DNA of 64,000 nucleotides from Triatoma infestans (Eukaryota > Arthropoda > Insecta > Hemiptera > Reduviidae): assembly GCA_011037195.1 (NCBI GenBank), contig JAAEAF010000373.1, forward strand, positions 62,001 through 126,000, in the 5' to 3' direction. Under the pieces are notes generated by a model. The model did no database searches, was not told the origin of the DNA, and saw only the letters and a program-made list of their open reading frames with translations. Position numbers and translations under genes: made by a program. Positions 11,001 through 24,000 of this stretch are shown here, one piece after another. Every line of letters starts with the position of its first letter. Within the stretch, counting starts at the first letter, position 1.

Positions 11001-12789
11001 AAGAGGTTTGTTGGCCATACACCCTATTAAAGTAAGAGAATCTGATTATAAAATATTTTTAGATTTAATTATTTTTGCAGGTCACGTCTCTCAAAATTAA
11101 ATACAACCCATTTGCCAAAGCATTTCTCGATGCAAAGGAAAGACCAGATCAAACACAACAGCATAGCAGAGAATATACCGTTCATCATAACCAATGTATG
11201 TACACCTAAATTTCACTTATAAGTCTTCAGATCCTGTGTATTTTTTTAATTGATAAAGTAACTGCTAGAACCAGATATTTTCCAATATACAACTTTGTAA
11301 ATAGTGCTGTCTCACTCATAAATTGTCAAAATATCTTTTACAATTCTTGACATTCAAACTAACCAAATGTTCCTAATTGTAGATAGCGAAAGTTTAGAAT
11401 AAACTATATCTTCCTTTAGAATCCCATGGCAGTCTTTCTAGTCCTAATAGAATGAATCGTCATAAATTATTTTTTGGCTTTGTTATTTTCTAAAACAGCA
11501 TACTTTATACTTTATTTCCCTCTTTAACAAAGCAAAAATTGCAATTTGTAACTTGGCAGCCTCAGAATTTTTTATTATTATTAAGGTGTTTCAACATCTG
11601 AGATCGTTAAGGCCAAAATTATGAACTGATACCACTGTATACAACCTAATGTCATAAACGTTCGCCTAGCCAGTCGGCCGTTGGCCAGGTCGAATCAGAC
11701 GCAAGCGGAGTGGACGAAGTGGCGATCTCCATAAAGATATTGTTATCAAAGCCCGATGGAAATTGAACTGCCCGACAGCCAAAGTCAATCTATTGCAATT
11801 ATAATCATTTCGTTTTCATTTATCATGCAGACTTTATCGAAATAAGAAATATTTTGCTCATGTGAAATAATAAGGAAGCTTTTGAATCTTTCAGAGCTAT
11901 ACTCCTGTTTGCTCTAAGAATTTATATATTTTTATGGAGTATTTTATGTTATTGATTTATTGAGCCTGAAGGTCAGTGCATAATTCATCTAGCATTAATT
12001 TAGTAATCATTTTTTTTATAACATTTATCTTCTAGTTGAGAATAGTTGGATTACTGGCGGCTATACAACTTCTTCCTGTGAAAGGAATAGCATAAAAGGA
12101 CATAACAGGCATTCCCCATATCCACAACAGTCGTCTGAATCAAGAAATTCTAATGCATCTTCTCCTACTTCAATTAGTAAGCAATTTGCAATCATATGTA
12201 TAATTTTTATAAAAATTAAAGTTTTCATGAATAAAAGATTAGATTCCTGTTTACTAAAATAAAGACACCATAGTTTTTCTTCAGACAGAAAGTAAAAAGA
12301 TTATTATTTTAAGTTGATGGTTTTAATAATACAATTATTGAGCGATTCGTTATTTAGTCTTAACCAAATAAAGAAATCAAATATCATGAAATAACAGCCC
12401 TTAGAAATTGGAATTTTTTTCAGTAAGAGTAATTTTTCAATAAGTATTTTATCATTGTATTTATAACATGTATAAAATATCTTGTATGGGGAAATTAAAA
12501 ATGTTTCCTAATATTTTTATCTGAAGGTTTCCATTTTGATATTTTGCCTTATGAATCAATAAATTTTCAAATACTCAAAAAATTAGTAATGATTTCATCA
12601 TCAGTTTTATACAAATTTATAGATTATACGAGTGAACCAGAGCCTTCAGTTTGGACGCCATATTACACATATCAAAGCCCTCAATCCACCCAACAGTATT
12701 GGTATCAGCCAGAATTTATACAGATTCATCCAACAACTACTGTTTTAGAACCAAAATCAATTGATGTTTCTCAACAGCCAGATACTTAA
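8089..12789 (+). CDS. byn: Brachyury/brachyenteron T-box transcription factor (3' part, six exons)
   Basis: Nuclear DNA-binding T-box regulator; in insects the Brachyury orthologue specifies hindgut and caudal mesoderm. Exons: 8089-8184, 9168-9336, 10868-11005, 11081-11195, 12036-12176 and 12623-12789 (stop TAA). All have GT donors and AG acceptors and the phases join without frame error, giving 274 residues. The T-box begins [15 protein letters not shown] and continues through [54 protein letters not shown] and [18 protein letters not shown]. These blocks distinguish Brachyury from other T-box classes. The tail is Ser/Gln/Tyr-rich, with YYTYQSPQ in the last exon, and is short for a Brachyury C-terminus. 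The first visible exon starts with the last base of a split codon, so upstream exons encoding the N-terminus and the start of the T-box are missing. I did not find them in 1-8088. The donor after exon 10868-11005 is the less common GTTTGT. Confidence 0.93.
8307..8324. repeat. (AT)n microsatellite in the first visible Brachyury intron
   Basis: Nine uninterrupted AT units. Confidence 0.9.
9640..10760. other. Brachyury intron segment of richer base composition, unidentified
   Basis: The middle of intron 9337-10867 is less AT-rich than its flanks and carries short open frames on both strands, but none shows a motif I recognise. It is probably a decayed transposable element. Confidence 0.3.
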
Positions 12790-12837
12790 TAAAAAAAGGT
12801 GTTAATCATAAATTATTTTGAAATAAATAAAAATAAA
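12788..12837 (+). terminator. Polyadenylation signals of the Brachyury gene
   Basis: AATAAA overlaps the stop codon (12788-12793), and further copies lie at 12822-12827, 12826-12831 and 12832-12837. The cluster just after the stop suggests a very short 3' UTR, but later sites cannot be excluded in this AT-rich sequence. Confidence 0.5.
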
Positions 12838-12849
12838 CTAATGGAAGTT

Positions 12850-15800
12850 TTAATTGTAAATAATAGATTTTTAATAATTGTATATTGTGGACAAAGAAAA
12901 AATTAATTCTACTTCAGTTTTTCTGTTGCATGTCAGCTTAATTTTTTACATAATTTTGTTTACCTAATCTTTGTTCTTTAAAAAGAACGGAACAAAATGG
13001 GTTCCACTTCATAGTGATTGTTCAATCTGTTTATAAGTAGTAACTACTATAGTAGCCACCAATTTTGTGTTAAAAATTGTTAGTTCTTAATCTTCTAGAT
13101 GCACTTCCGATGATTTAGGTCCGAGTTCTTTTAAATGAAATTACTATAGCTAAATTCTAACCTATAAATAGATAACGAGTGATACGAATCTACACACCAT
13201 GCTCAAGTATTTGTTAAGAACAAGTAAACGAAAATTTGCTTTACAATGAATTTCTATGTATATGCCTTATTTAGGAAACTGTATCCTCAAAAGATTCATA
13301 AAAGTAGAAATTAGTTAATGCTTATATGTTTAAGCATATTCTCTCTCCTTAAATAAAGATTGTGCTCAAAATTGATATGTCAGAATTTCAAAATAGGCAG
13401 ATGAAGAGTTAATATTTTTTTTTTAATTTATTTACCATACAGTAACATCTAAACAAAAATAAATACATTAATTACTAACTTGAAATGATGAGATTATTAT
13501 TGTCAAAGGTGTGATTCGAGGAGCGTGAAATGTTTTAGAATTTGATTTTTTAGTATGCTTCTTTGGTTTGCCGAAGTAATTTATTATTGGATTGCTAAGC
13601 AATAAGTTGTTGCCTAAAAAAAGGAAAGGCGAAACCAGAGTTTCATAAAATTAATTTTAATTTTTCCATCTTGACTGTTCTAAAATGGTCCCAAAAAAGG
13701 TTGTAAATTATGTGGATGTTCTCTAATCAAATTAATACATTGTAAAATTATATATTAATAATATATGCAGTTATAAGATAAAATGGGAGAATGAAATAGA
13801 ATAAATCGATTTATCATTTGCGGAAGTGATAAAGATTTGATATGAACTTGAACTTTAAAAGTTTGAAACGAGGGCAACATATATTTTATTATAAACAACC
13901 TTCCCCCCAAGTGATGAATATTAAATATACATTCACATTTTAACTAGTTCAAGTTCAACACGCTAAATTAATATTTTTTACTATTACTAATTATATGTTT
14001 TCATATTTTATGCTCATGCTTAGAAGTTCTAAACTCTTCTCTTTTATATCTGAAAACATTAATAACCACATCCTAAGATTACATTTGGTACTTTATCCTG
14101 CATTGTGGACCCACCCACATATTCATCTTAGATTACTGTCAATTTACTACCACTGCAGCAAAATGCCAATTTTCTATACCTTATTTCAACTATTTGAAAT
14201 AGTTTTATGTTTGTAGGAAATCCTATATTACATCAAGAACATCCTTTAAAAAATAAATAAATACTGAATTTAACAAGCAACTAATACTCATTTTAGGTTT
14301 TTCACATTCCCTTACGTTTCTGGCATAAAAAAAAAAATAAAAATGCGAAATAGTGTATTGTATTTGGTAAGTGAAAAATTTAGAATTATAAACGGAATTT
14401 ATATTTTAATATATTATATATAAAAGATAGGCTACTTATTATAAACTAAATATTGTTACAAAGAACTAGCAATGTAAATAAATTACATAATAAATATGTA
14501 TATTAACATTTTATTAAATACATTATGTACAGTAAACTTATTTTTCATTTCTCTTTCCTTTTTTATTTTAAAGGCGACTAACAAAATGAAAGCACTTAAA
14601 CAAAAATTACCTATTTATATCATTACACGTACGTATGTACTTTTTTAAATTATTTCAAAGGCGATGCGATATGTAATGTCAATAAATAACTTTTCACATA
14701 CAATACGAATGTTTAATCATTTATTCACCCAGAAAAAATAAAAAAGTAAACATTTAAAATTCAATTTATGGTAAACAAAAAATAAAAATTAATTCTGCTA
14801 TTTAGAAATTTTATGAAAAAATTGTTTTATTTTATTACATTTCTTTTTAGGAACTTTTATTATCAGCATTCAAAAGTTTATGTATACTTACATTTTAATG
14901 AACATCTGCAATAAAACATGATCACTAAAATTTAAAATAATTATTGTTTTCTTTAAATAATATAAAAAAAAAAAAAAAAAAAAATTGATTTTTGAAATAT
15001 ATAATTATTTTGCATAGATAATTTCAGGATTGGCTGTAATAGGGGAGGAGACGACACTACGTTAAAAAAGTAAAAATAGCATCGAGAAAAACAATTTTTT
15101 TGCTTCATACTTTGAATACAAACGTATGTTTAATATATTAGAAAATATCATTCCGCATGTTTTGGCATTCATAACAAATTAGAAAATAAGGCTTACTGGG
15201 ACATTTAATTTCAAAAAGTGGAGTCTAGTATGTGCGCCCAGTTAGAAAGGAATTTTGCTACATGATTGTAAATGTTACTCGTTCCCACTCATGTGATCAA
15301 GCAACAGCAGGTGTAGAAAGAAAAGTGAAAGCCAACATAGCCTGCTGAGCGGCTTTTAGGAAAGCGAAATAGCTCAAGCTATTTCCTAAGACAAAAATCA
15401 TCCAGCTCTATTAAAAGTTTAGACTAAAATAACCTCAAAATCGCTGGTCATTAGCTCATGCCCTGTTTACTATAGTAAATCGAAATTTCTGTAATATTAG
15501 CTTAATTAGTAAAGAAAAATTATTTATATTTATATTAAAGAAAAAAAAACTTTAACCAAGAACATTCCTAGAACATTCTTGCTTGAAGGCTATTATTGTT
15601 CAAAGAAGGCAAGAATAATTCCGATTATCTTCAAGTCTTATTTAAAACAAACTCAAAACTAGCAAAGAAACGTTAACCTGAAAAGCTAACTGGGGAAGAC
15701 GCAAAAATCAAAGCAAAATTGCGGCTGCTAACAGTTGTATATTGCACTAACAAGCTGTCAAAAATGAGTAAATTAGTAACTGATATGGTAATCCGACGCG

Positions 15801-17840
15801 ATCCGACTCAAGGGTCGAGCAAACAACAGAAGTGAAGGCTTTCTTGTTTGGAACTAGAAAAGTACTGTAGACAATTTTCTGTAATATTAAACCGAAATTG
15901 AAGATTCTGCACTGAAGTAGAGAGCTTCGCAACTGTAACAACGGTCATGGTGAGTAAAAATACGACGGAAGAAAAAAAAAAAGCAGAAGAGTGCTTTTGA
16001 TAAGTCTGGGGGCCAGGGGTTAAAAGGAAGGCCTTTACTGATCTGGCAGCAAGATGACGAGGACGATTCGAGAAAATAAGAATGAGTAGGTAGTGCATGA
16101 CATAAAACCGCCAGGAATGGCGTCAGATTTAATGAGGATGCCAAAAGAATGAGTCCCACTAAATGAGTAACCAAACACTTGTCGTGCTGTGGATGCGCTT
16201 TTCTAGAAAATGTGAAACTCATTTAACTTGCAGTCTGCTCATAGGCAATTTTTTTATGACTTCGTGCAGTGGTCTCCTGAGCTGAAGCCTTGGATCGGAT
16301 TTATAAACAGTGAGGCACAGCTGATGTGAGAGAAAATGGGAGGAATCGAAGATATCTTAATAAATCTGAGCTTAAGAAATTAGAATTAAGGAAAAAAGCT
16401 TGGCATCTTCCACCATCATCAAGGTGGTACATATCCAGATATTGGTTAACAGTTTTAAATAGTCTACTGTTTCTAAGTAGCATACTATTCTATGAAGGCT
16501 GCTAAAGTAAACTCAAGCTCACACGAGACAAGAATCCTGGACTAGTTACGGCCACAATCTTATTGCCGAGGCAAAAATACAATTGGTATGTTAGCATAAC
16601 CTTCTTGACTTTCACAAATAAACAAAAATGACTCGCATTAAGCGTTCGTCTCACTCGGAATTTAGCCAGCCTCCTACATAACAGTGGAGAAAGGCATTAA
16701 CTATAGATCAGGAATTAGTTTTTTTAAATTCTATTTGTTAAAAATATCAGGCTATAAACCAATATTTAAAAAAAACAAAAACAAATCTATTATATAGGCA
16801 TCGTTCATTAAAGCTTTATGATTTTCATGTCTTTTCTGTATTTATCTTATTTATTTCTCTCATCTATATGTACAGCCCTCGCCAATAATTCAATTGACGT
16901 TAATTTTTGGTCCATCAGAATAAATATTTTTGCAGTTTGTAATTTTTTTTTTTTTTAATTTTACAAGACTTACTTTATTTGTACAAAAAACATCTACTGT
17001 TTCTATACATTCATTTCTCACTTATATATATATTATATTTTTTTTTAATTTATGGCAAAATAAGAAGAAATAACATCATATTTAATTTAAAAAACTGCCT
17101 TAGTTGATTTTTTACGCTAGTTTTCTAAATATATCAATAGATTCATTTGTATTTCTTTTCAACATTTTTTTGAATGAGCATATGTTAATCGCCGAATTCA
17201 AAAAGGATAAATTATATTTTCACCAGGACAAATACTATTTACATGATTGTACAATTCAAAAATTCATAAATTAATGCTTTAGGTAACATTTTTGCAAATA
17301 GACAATGAATGAAAACAAGAAAAGGAAAAACAAATTATTCACTAGCCAATATTTGGCTATTTATTACTTTCTCTTATTTTTTATAATTAAATGACTATAA
17401 AAAAAAAAGTTTAAATTTTTGGAACAAAAAAGATCAAATAAATGTAGGAAAATATTAATTGAAAGTGATGTATTTTTTGACTATATTAACAAAAAAATAA
17501 ATGTTTTGAGAAAAATAGTAAAAATAAATATAAGTTACGGTATATATACAGATAATAAAATAATAATGGAGATATCAATTACTTTTTCTTCCCTTAGAGA
17601 GAAAAATTTTTTTTTATCAGAATAAATTATAACAAAATGAAAATCTTACTTTAAATTACATCAGCTATTGGGACTAGATCCATCATTTAAAAAAATACAT
17701 TTTATTAGGAGTAAAAAGCTGAAGGTACTCGGGAAACAAAAATTCCTAATGGAAGATTTTTTTCTTGCATTATGAAAGTAATACAATTATTATTTTAATA
17801 TTTACCAAGTTAAAGTAAAATATATCACAAGATATTAATA
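12850..17840. other. Intergenic region between Brachyury and the BBX-like gene
   Basis: The two genes converge here. The region is mostly AT-rich sequence with homopolymer runs (poly-A at 14965-14984). 15200-16700 is more GC-rich and holds overlapping minus-strand open frames at 15747-16222. They show no conserved motif and are broken by poly-T/poly-Phe, so I do not call a gene. Confidence 0.4.
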
Positions 17841-17854
17841 AAAACATAATAAAA

Positions 17855-17860
17855 TTTATT
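17855..17860 (-). terminator. Candidate polyadenylation signal of the BBX-like gene
   Basis: The minus strand reads AATAAA about 220 nt downstream of the TAA at 18083-18081. It is one of several such hexamers in this AT-rich stretch, so the assignment is tentative. Confidence 0.3.
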
Positions 17861-18080
17861 TATACAATGTGCAAACACAAAAAAAAAAAAGAAAAAAAAA
17901 TGACAATAAATTAACAGCCTTATAAAAATAAAGTAGAAATGCAAAAATTCATTTCTAAAAAAACACTAATACCATATACAATTTCAAGTCTTTCTTTGAA
18001 AAGAGAAAAAATAATCCAGATTTTTACTTTTTTTTTTTTTTTTGTTTTTGTTTTTTGTTTGTTTTATCATTTAGAACAAC

Positions 18081-21000
18081 TTAGGAAGTTACTTTCATTT
18101 TGGGCGTTTTTTGTTCAGTAGAAACAGCAACTTCTGCTAATGTTCCAAGATCACACACAACTGAATCTTCAACAACTCTCATATCTAAAATGTAAAGTAA
18201 ACAGTTAATAGTTTTCATTCAAATCGTAAGGCCTTAAAATTATAATGAGATGTTTATACGGCAATGACCAGAGGAGTTTTTTAAAGAAAAAAGTATTCAT
18301 TTTCAATCTCAACGTACACTACTATCCTAAAGGGCTCCTGAAGAAGGGAACTAATGATACCCAAAACGTGGAGGAACAAAGACTTCTTTTTTCTTTAAAA
18401 AACTCCTCTGGCCATTGCCAAACATCTCATTAAACAGTTAATATTTTATACATACAAACATCCTAAACAATAAGAGTGTGGCTTCGCACTTCCTACTTCA
18501 CAAAATTATTTAAAAGTTCTAAAATGTTCAGATTGTGTTCTACAAGAATTAATTTGTAATCATGGAATCGCAAATATAAGGTAATTGTATCCTTCAAAAA
18601 TCTATCATTCTGAACATTTCCGCTTATTTTCATTTGTTTCCTGTATCTCACAACCATAAGTAAAAAGGAGAAGTGAAATTGGATTATTATTTTATTTTTA
18701 TTTCTACTTTTTTTGAGCGGTGAGCTTTATACCTTAAATATATACCTTCCGTAAATCCGTATACGGAAGCGGATATCTAGCATGCATGTCTATTGTAATC
18801 ATTTTTAATACGCTTAAATAGTATGAAAAACAGCTCACTCAAAGTTACGCAACTCTCCATGTACAGACACAGACAATGTCGCAAGATAAAGTTCATCGGG
18901 AGCTCTTGATTAGCTCAATGGCTAACGCTTCCGAAACTTTCCACGACAGGTTTGGAATCTCATGGTTACCTAAACTATGTTAACCATAAATAAAATATCA
19001 CTACAGTTAGGTCTTATCAAAACACTTCTAAACTATGTATAAACTGATTTAGATTTTGCTCGGGGTAAGTCTACGTTATCACCCTGTTTTATCAGGACAT
19101 CCTGATGATGGGCGGACGTCCGAAACCGGTCGATGACCACAAAATGAAGCAGGCTATCACGGAAAATATCTCTGATACGGTTAGTAGTGCATTCTGGTTG
19201 CAAATGTAAGAAACACTGTGATGGAAAACGCGATGTGCTCACCACGTCTAATAGAATTTACACCATTTATAAGTTTATTAGCTTAAATCAATATTGCGAA
19301 TTTATGTAAGATATCATCACATGGAATTCACGTGTAAGACACCTATGGGTCTACGTATACAAGCATGCCTAATGATATTGCCGATTTGTGGAAAATCAAT
19401 CAGCAATGTTAGTATGCTTATAGATTAAGAAATTAGATAAAAATAGTAGATAGGATCAAGAGTTTTTCCGTTTAGTCTTCTTCATTTTATGATAACTTAA
19501 CGTTTAGTCGTTCCTAGAGTCAGAATACCATGTAAATAATGAAAACAATACTATGAAAATGGGTACGAGATTTCAAATGCTTTTTTTTTTGTCAACATCT
19601 ATGGTTTTGAGCCTACTCCATGTCTCTGATTACAGTCCATCACCGGACTGTAGAAGTTCCTAGGAAGAGAAAATTTATGGGCAGCATAGTTGGATTCGAC
19701 TCGAATATCCGCGCACGAGTTCAGCAAGCAACTTTCAGGTAATCCCTTCACTTTTTTTAATGTTATTCATTTTTAAGTTTATATCCATGAGAACAAATTA
19801 AATTTCTTATACTTAATGTGTTTTATTCGTATCAATCAGTTATTGATTTTTAATCTGTTTAACCAAGTGAATTTTGTAAAACAACTTACTGAATTCAGAA
19901 ATCCTAAATGTAAATTAGATTAAGACAAAATAAAAGTTACTATTTATGCGTGCTGACTTCAAAACAACAAGAAGTGTTCCTTTAAATGCAACCTTTAACT
20001 TGTATGAGGTAAACTCAAAGTTATACATGAAAAAACAAACGCCTGAATGAGTGAATGCTAGACCAACCGTTGGTTAACCAAGAGTCCTGAGGCTAACGAC
20101 GCTTCACTAGTTCTGAAGGATTACCTTGAGTTTGAAGAGAGGCTGTGACTTATAACTCTAATATTAACTGCATTCACTTTCAGTTATTTAAAATATGAAT
20201 AGGTGCTTAAAGATATTTTGTTCGGAAAAAAATGTTAAAAAATACCCTTAAAAGTGGATCCAGGTTGTAATCGCATGATATTTTGCTTTCGTAATTTTCT
20301 TTTCCGACTACCAACAACAGTTCCACTTTTATTTTCTAAGTTGTCAGCATTAACATCTGAAATTAAGAGAAGTTTTTAATGTCTTAATATTTACCATACT
20401 TATACTAGCAACGTGCAACCGTCGTTGAAGGGTTAAAGTTAAGTATAAATAATTCTTATATAGGAAAAATGCTGTTTTGCAAAGGCTGATGGAGAGATAT
20501 CTGCTTAGTTAAGAAGAGTTTACCGCCCATTAAACTTGACATATGTTATGGTACTTACAATATTTGACAAAGAAACTGCCAGTGTGTTTGAAGATAGTTA
20601 TGGGCTAAATCGACACATTTGCAACGAAATATGCAATTAACATTAAGTCTGATTTACATCTCTATAATACGAGCAATGTATTTAATACAAAGAAATATCA
20701 TCGTCAGCTACTTTTGAAAATTCTCTGAGAAATTATCCTTGCTTCCGATTTGATTACTGCCGAAAAATGTGAGCAGTAGGTTAGAAACGTTTGGAGCACA
20801 AAACAATTCAATGATTACCTCAAAATGAAGAAACCGCTAAAACTATATACCACAGAATGGCTGAATAACAATAAAATAACGAGGGAGGGGAAAAAGGGGC
20901 AAAATCACTGCTACATCCGAGAAATGCTACTATGGCTCTGTTTAGGAAGATTACTGGTTACGATCTGCAAATCGACTCGCCTAAATGCTGATTAAATGAA

Positions 21001-24000
21001 CTAGATGAAAAGCATGCCTCGTAATTGGACGCTTGCTCTTCCAATTTTACACAGGGCGAATAAATGAAACTTGTGCAGTAAGAGAAAGTTATGTGAGTGT
21101 TTCACGCTAAGTATTTTAATGAATGAAAGTTTAAAAATTTTTTATTGATATCATTCACAAAATCAATATTTGCAATAATGCTGTCAACTATAGCATGCAT
21201 ACGTATGTGTATGCATGCTATGATCGATAAAATCTGATCGGTAAAAAGAAGACGCTAAAAATCTATGTGAAAACTGTTTACGATTTTAAACGAAATAAAC
21301 TATCTCTTCTTGAAGGTGAGGAATTTGTAATAAAAAAGTTTTATTTTTGAGCAAGGGAGCCACCTTGACGAACTCTGAAAAGTGCTTACACCACTTGTGT
21401 CTCAAAAGTTGTGTAATCAGAACTGTCCAAAAATTCTTAAGACAAAGTTTATGCCAGCGCCAGTTCATCTGCCAATTGTTTTATCGAAGGCTCTGTTCAA
21501 TCAATCGGCTCAGTTCAGTCAATTCATGGTCAGTTGAGAAATTATCTGGAGCGTGAAGCGTTCTTTAGTGTTGCCTGACAACTGGAGAAAAGGAGGACTG
21601 GAGAAGGAGGAAAAATCTTACTTTTCAAGTTTAAATTTATATTGCGCAATTTTTCCGCATGGAAAACTTTGACAATCATCTTATGCTGATCAAGATTCCA
21701 ATTTTCGGTTGCAAACAACATCCTTGAAAAATTAATGAAATCAAAGAATTCTTTCAGCGATTTGGGCTTGATTCTACACAGCCAGGCATCAGTTTAATTT
21801 TGCTGATTCATTTTTATAAGGTAAATATACCCATTTAAAATATAAATTATACTACACATTCATTAACAAAACAAATTATTCGCTATTTTTTTATTCATTT
21901 TTCCTAAAACTCAAATATTTGAATTTTTTTTTATCTATTTTCATATAAATAAAATCAGTAGGTTCAAAGGTAAACACAACATTATTGGTTTACGTTCAGT
22001 AAAAATTCTAATACTCTTGAGATAAAAACAATGTAAATCAGTTGGAATTCGTCTTTAATCGTTCAATAACTTTTAACTTTATGAGTACTTTTTAATTTAA
22101 TTATTTTTTTTTTTTTTGATGTTAAAAGTTAATTAATATAAGTAATATGTTCTAAAAAAAATGGTTCTAAATCGGGAAGATCTCGCCATGCAGATGCTTT
22201 GGCCGAAGAGGGACGAAGTGTCCGCTACATAGCCCAGCTCCTCGGTGGCCTCGCTCTACAGTCCATGAAGGACTACCGCGATTATAGGTCACTGGAAGTC
22301 TCGATCAAAGAGAAGGCAGAGATGACGACCGCTAAGTATGACGGCTAGTGACGACCGTTTCACAGCTCTTACTTACTACAGAAACGTCATATGTATCCCG
22401 AGGTTTGCATTGTCCTTTTGTAATCAAGAGGCAAGGCAAGATTTCTTGCAAACCAGCGTCTCGTTTGAACACTTGATCAATGGGGAGCTGTTCTCTTTAC
22501 AAATGGGTCCCGTTCTGTTTATTCTAATCAGAATACTAGGGACCTATTCTGGAAAAGACATGAAGAGCATTTTTTCCATGCGCCTGCATGAGTCACAGCC
22601 TATCCAAAGGCAGTCAATCAGTTATGTTGTGGGGTGGAATCAATCAACTCCATTCAACCCCTCGCAGCCCAGTACAGTGTGGCTTAATTCTGCAGAGACG
22701 ATTCTTGTAGGCCTCTTCTTGTAGACCATGCATGTATGTATATGGTCCGCATCCATTTCTGCCATCCGGCACAATGAACAAATGGGCGAATTAACCACAC
22801 CAATTCTATGGAGGTGTTTGTCAAGTAGTCATGTCCAGTGGCCATGCTACAGCGCACTGCCTAGGCAAGTCACTAGGCGATCTGGTTGGGGGGTCGCACA
22901 ATGGAGTCCATCGCTTGCCCTCTGAACATCGCCACATGTATTGATTTAGCATTCCCTTGGAAGGACTCTGTGCCAGAAAGGTGCGGTGTGCAGTGAAATC
23001 CTTTTATTTGGCTGCTGCATATTGTTACTTGCTTTGGCTAGTGTGTCCGCCAACTCATTGCCAGGTATATCGCAGTGGTATATGCACTGCAACACTTAAT
23101 CTCTTCCTTGTCGGATGAGCCTATCGGCTGAACATACAAAAACTGAGCTTTGGCCCACATAGATACACTGATGAAGTTCGTCTGGAAGCGTGATCCCATT
23201 TGCTCATTTATTGAAACAAAACTTTGTGGTAATGCATAACAAAGCTCGACAGCATAATGCTCGAGTTACAATACTAGGAGGAAATAGGAATTACTACAAT
23301 GAATTGGTCAGCATGTTCTCCCGAAATGAACCTATAACTAAAAGGACATGTAAGGGACATGTTACATCATACGCCTCCTCCAGGCGTACAACAGTTCCGA
23401 ATTGCTCTTGTTGAAGAACTGGATTCGCAAGGAAACTTGAGGTCTGGCCAGGGACGGTAACATCAGGAAAAAACCAGGAGGAATTAATGATCAATAAATT
23501 TTAATTTATCGCTCTAAAGTTTCAGGTATTTAGATGAATTTTCTTCAAACCATTTAATTTAATTAAGTCGGTGAAAACTCACGAAATTCTGTTCTCGTTT
23601 GATAGTTTATAAAAAATAGTAATTAAAAAGTATTTTTATTGTGATTATTAATTAATATAAGAATAAAAATATGTGTAGTTAACGTCTAATGCAAAGTATG
23701 AGTGTTCCTATAAGTGTCCGGTTTTTGTCCAAGATTTCATATTATATAATATCATTTATAGGACAATAAAGAACTTACCTCCATTACCAGTTTTCAATCC
23801 GTTTTCAGTTTTCATTTCATCGATTAAATTAGTCTGATTGGTATCACCTTCAAATATTCCATTCTCCTTATTATTTAATATATTATTATCACCATTAAAC
23901 TGAATTGTAAGATCAATTTCTTCTTTAATGTCACCATTCTCTTCTTCTTTTATTGGTTTCTTTTCTTCTGTTGCCATATCTAAATAGTCTTCACTTTCAT

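Noticed and set aside
12544..12622. Start of an independent small protein ending at 12789
   Set aside because: The methionine-initiated frame runs through intron sequence; a good acceptor at 12622 and the phase match to the Brachyury exon explain the coding part.
15747..16222. Minus-strand gene in the intergenic region
   Set aside because: Three overlapping frames exist, but none has a conserved motif or splice signals, and one includes a poly-Phe run from a T tract.
18211..18430. Mariner-type MITE with TA target duplication
   Set aside because: TA dinucleotides do flank the inner inverted repeat, but a longer exact 13-bp duplication lies further out, and sister copies have 12-14 bp duplications instead of TA.
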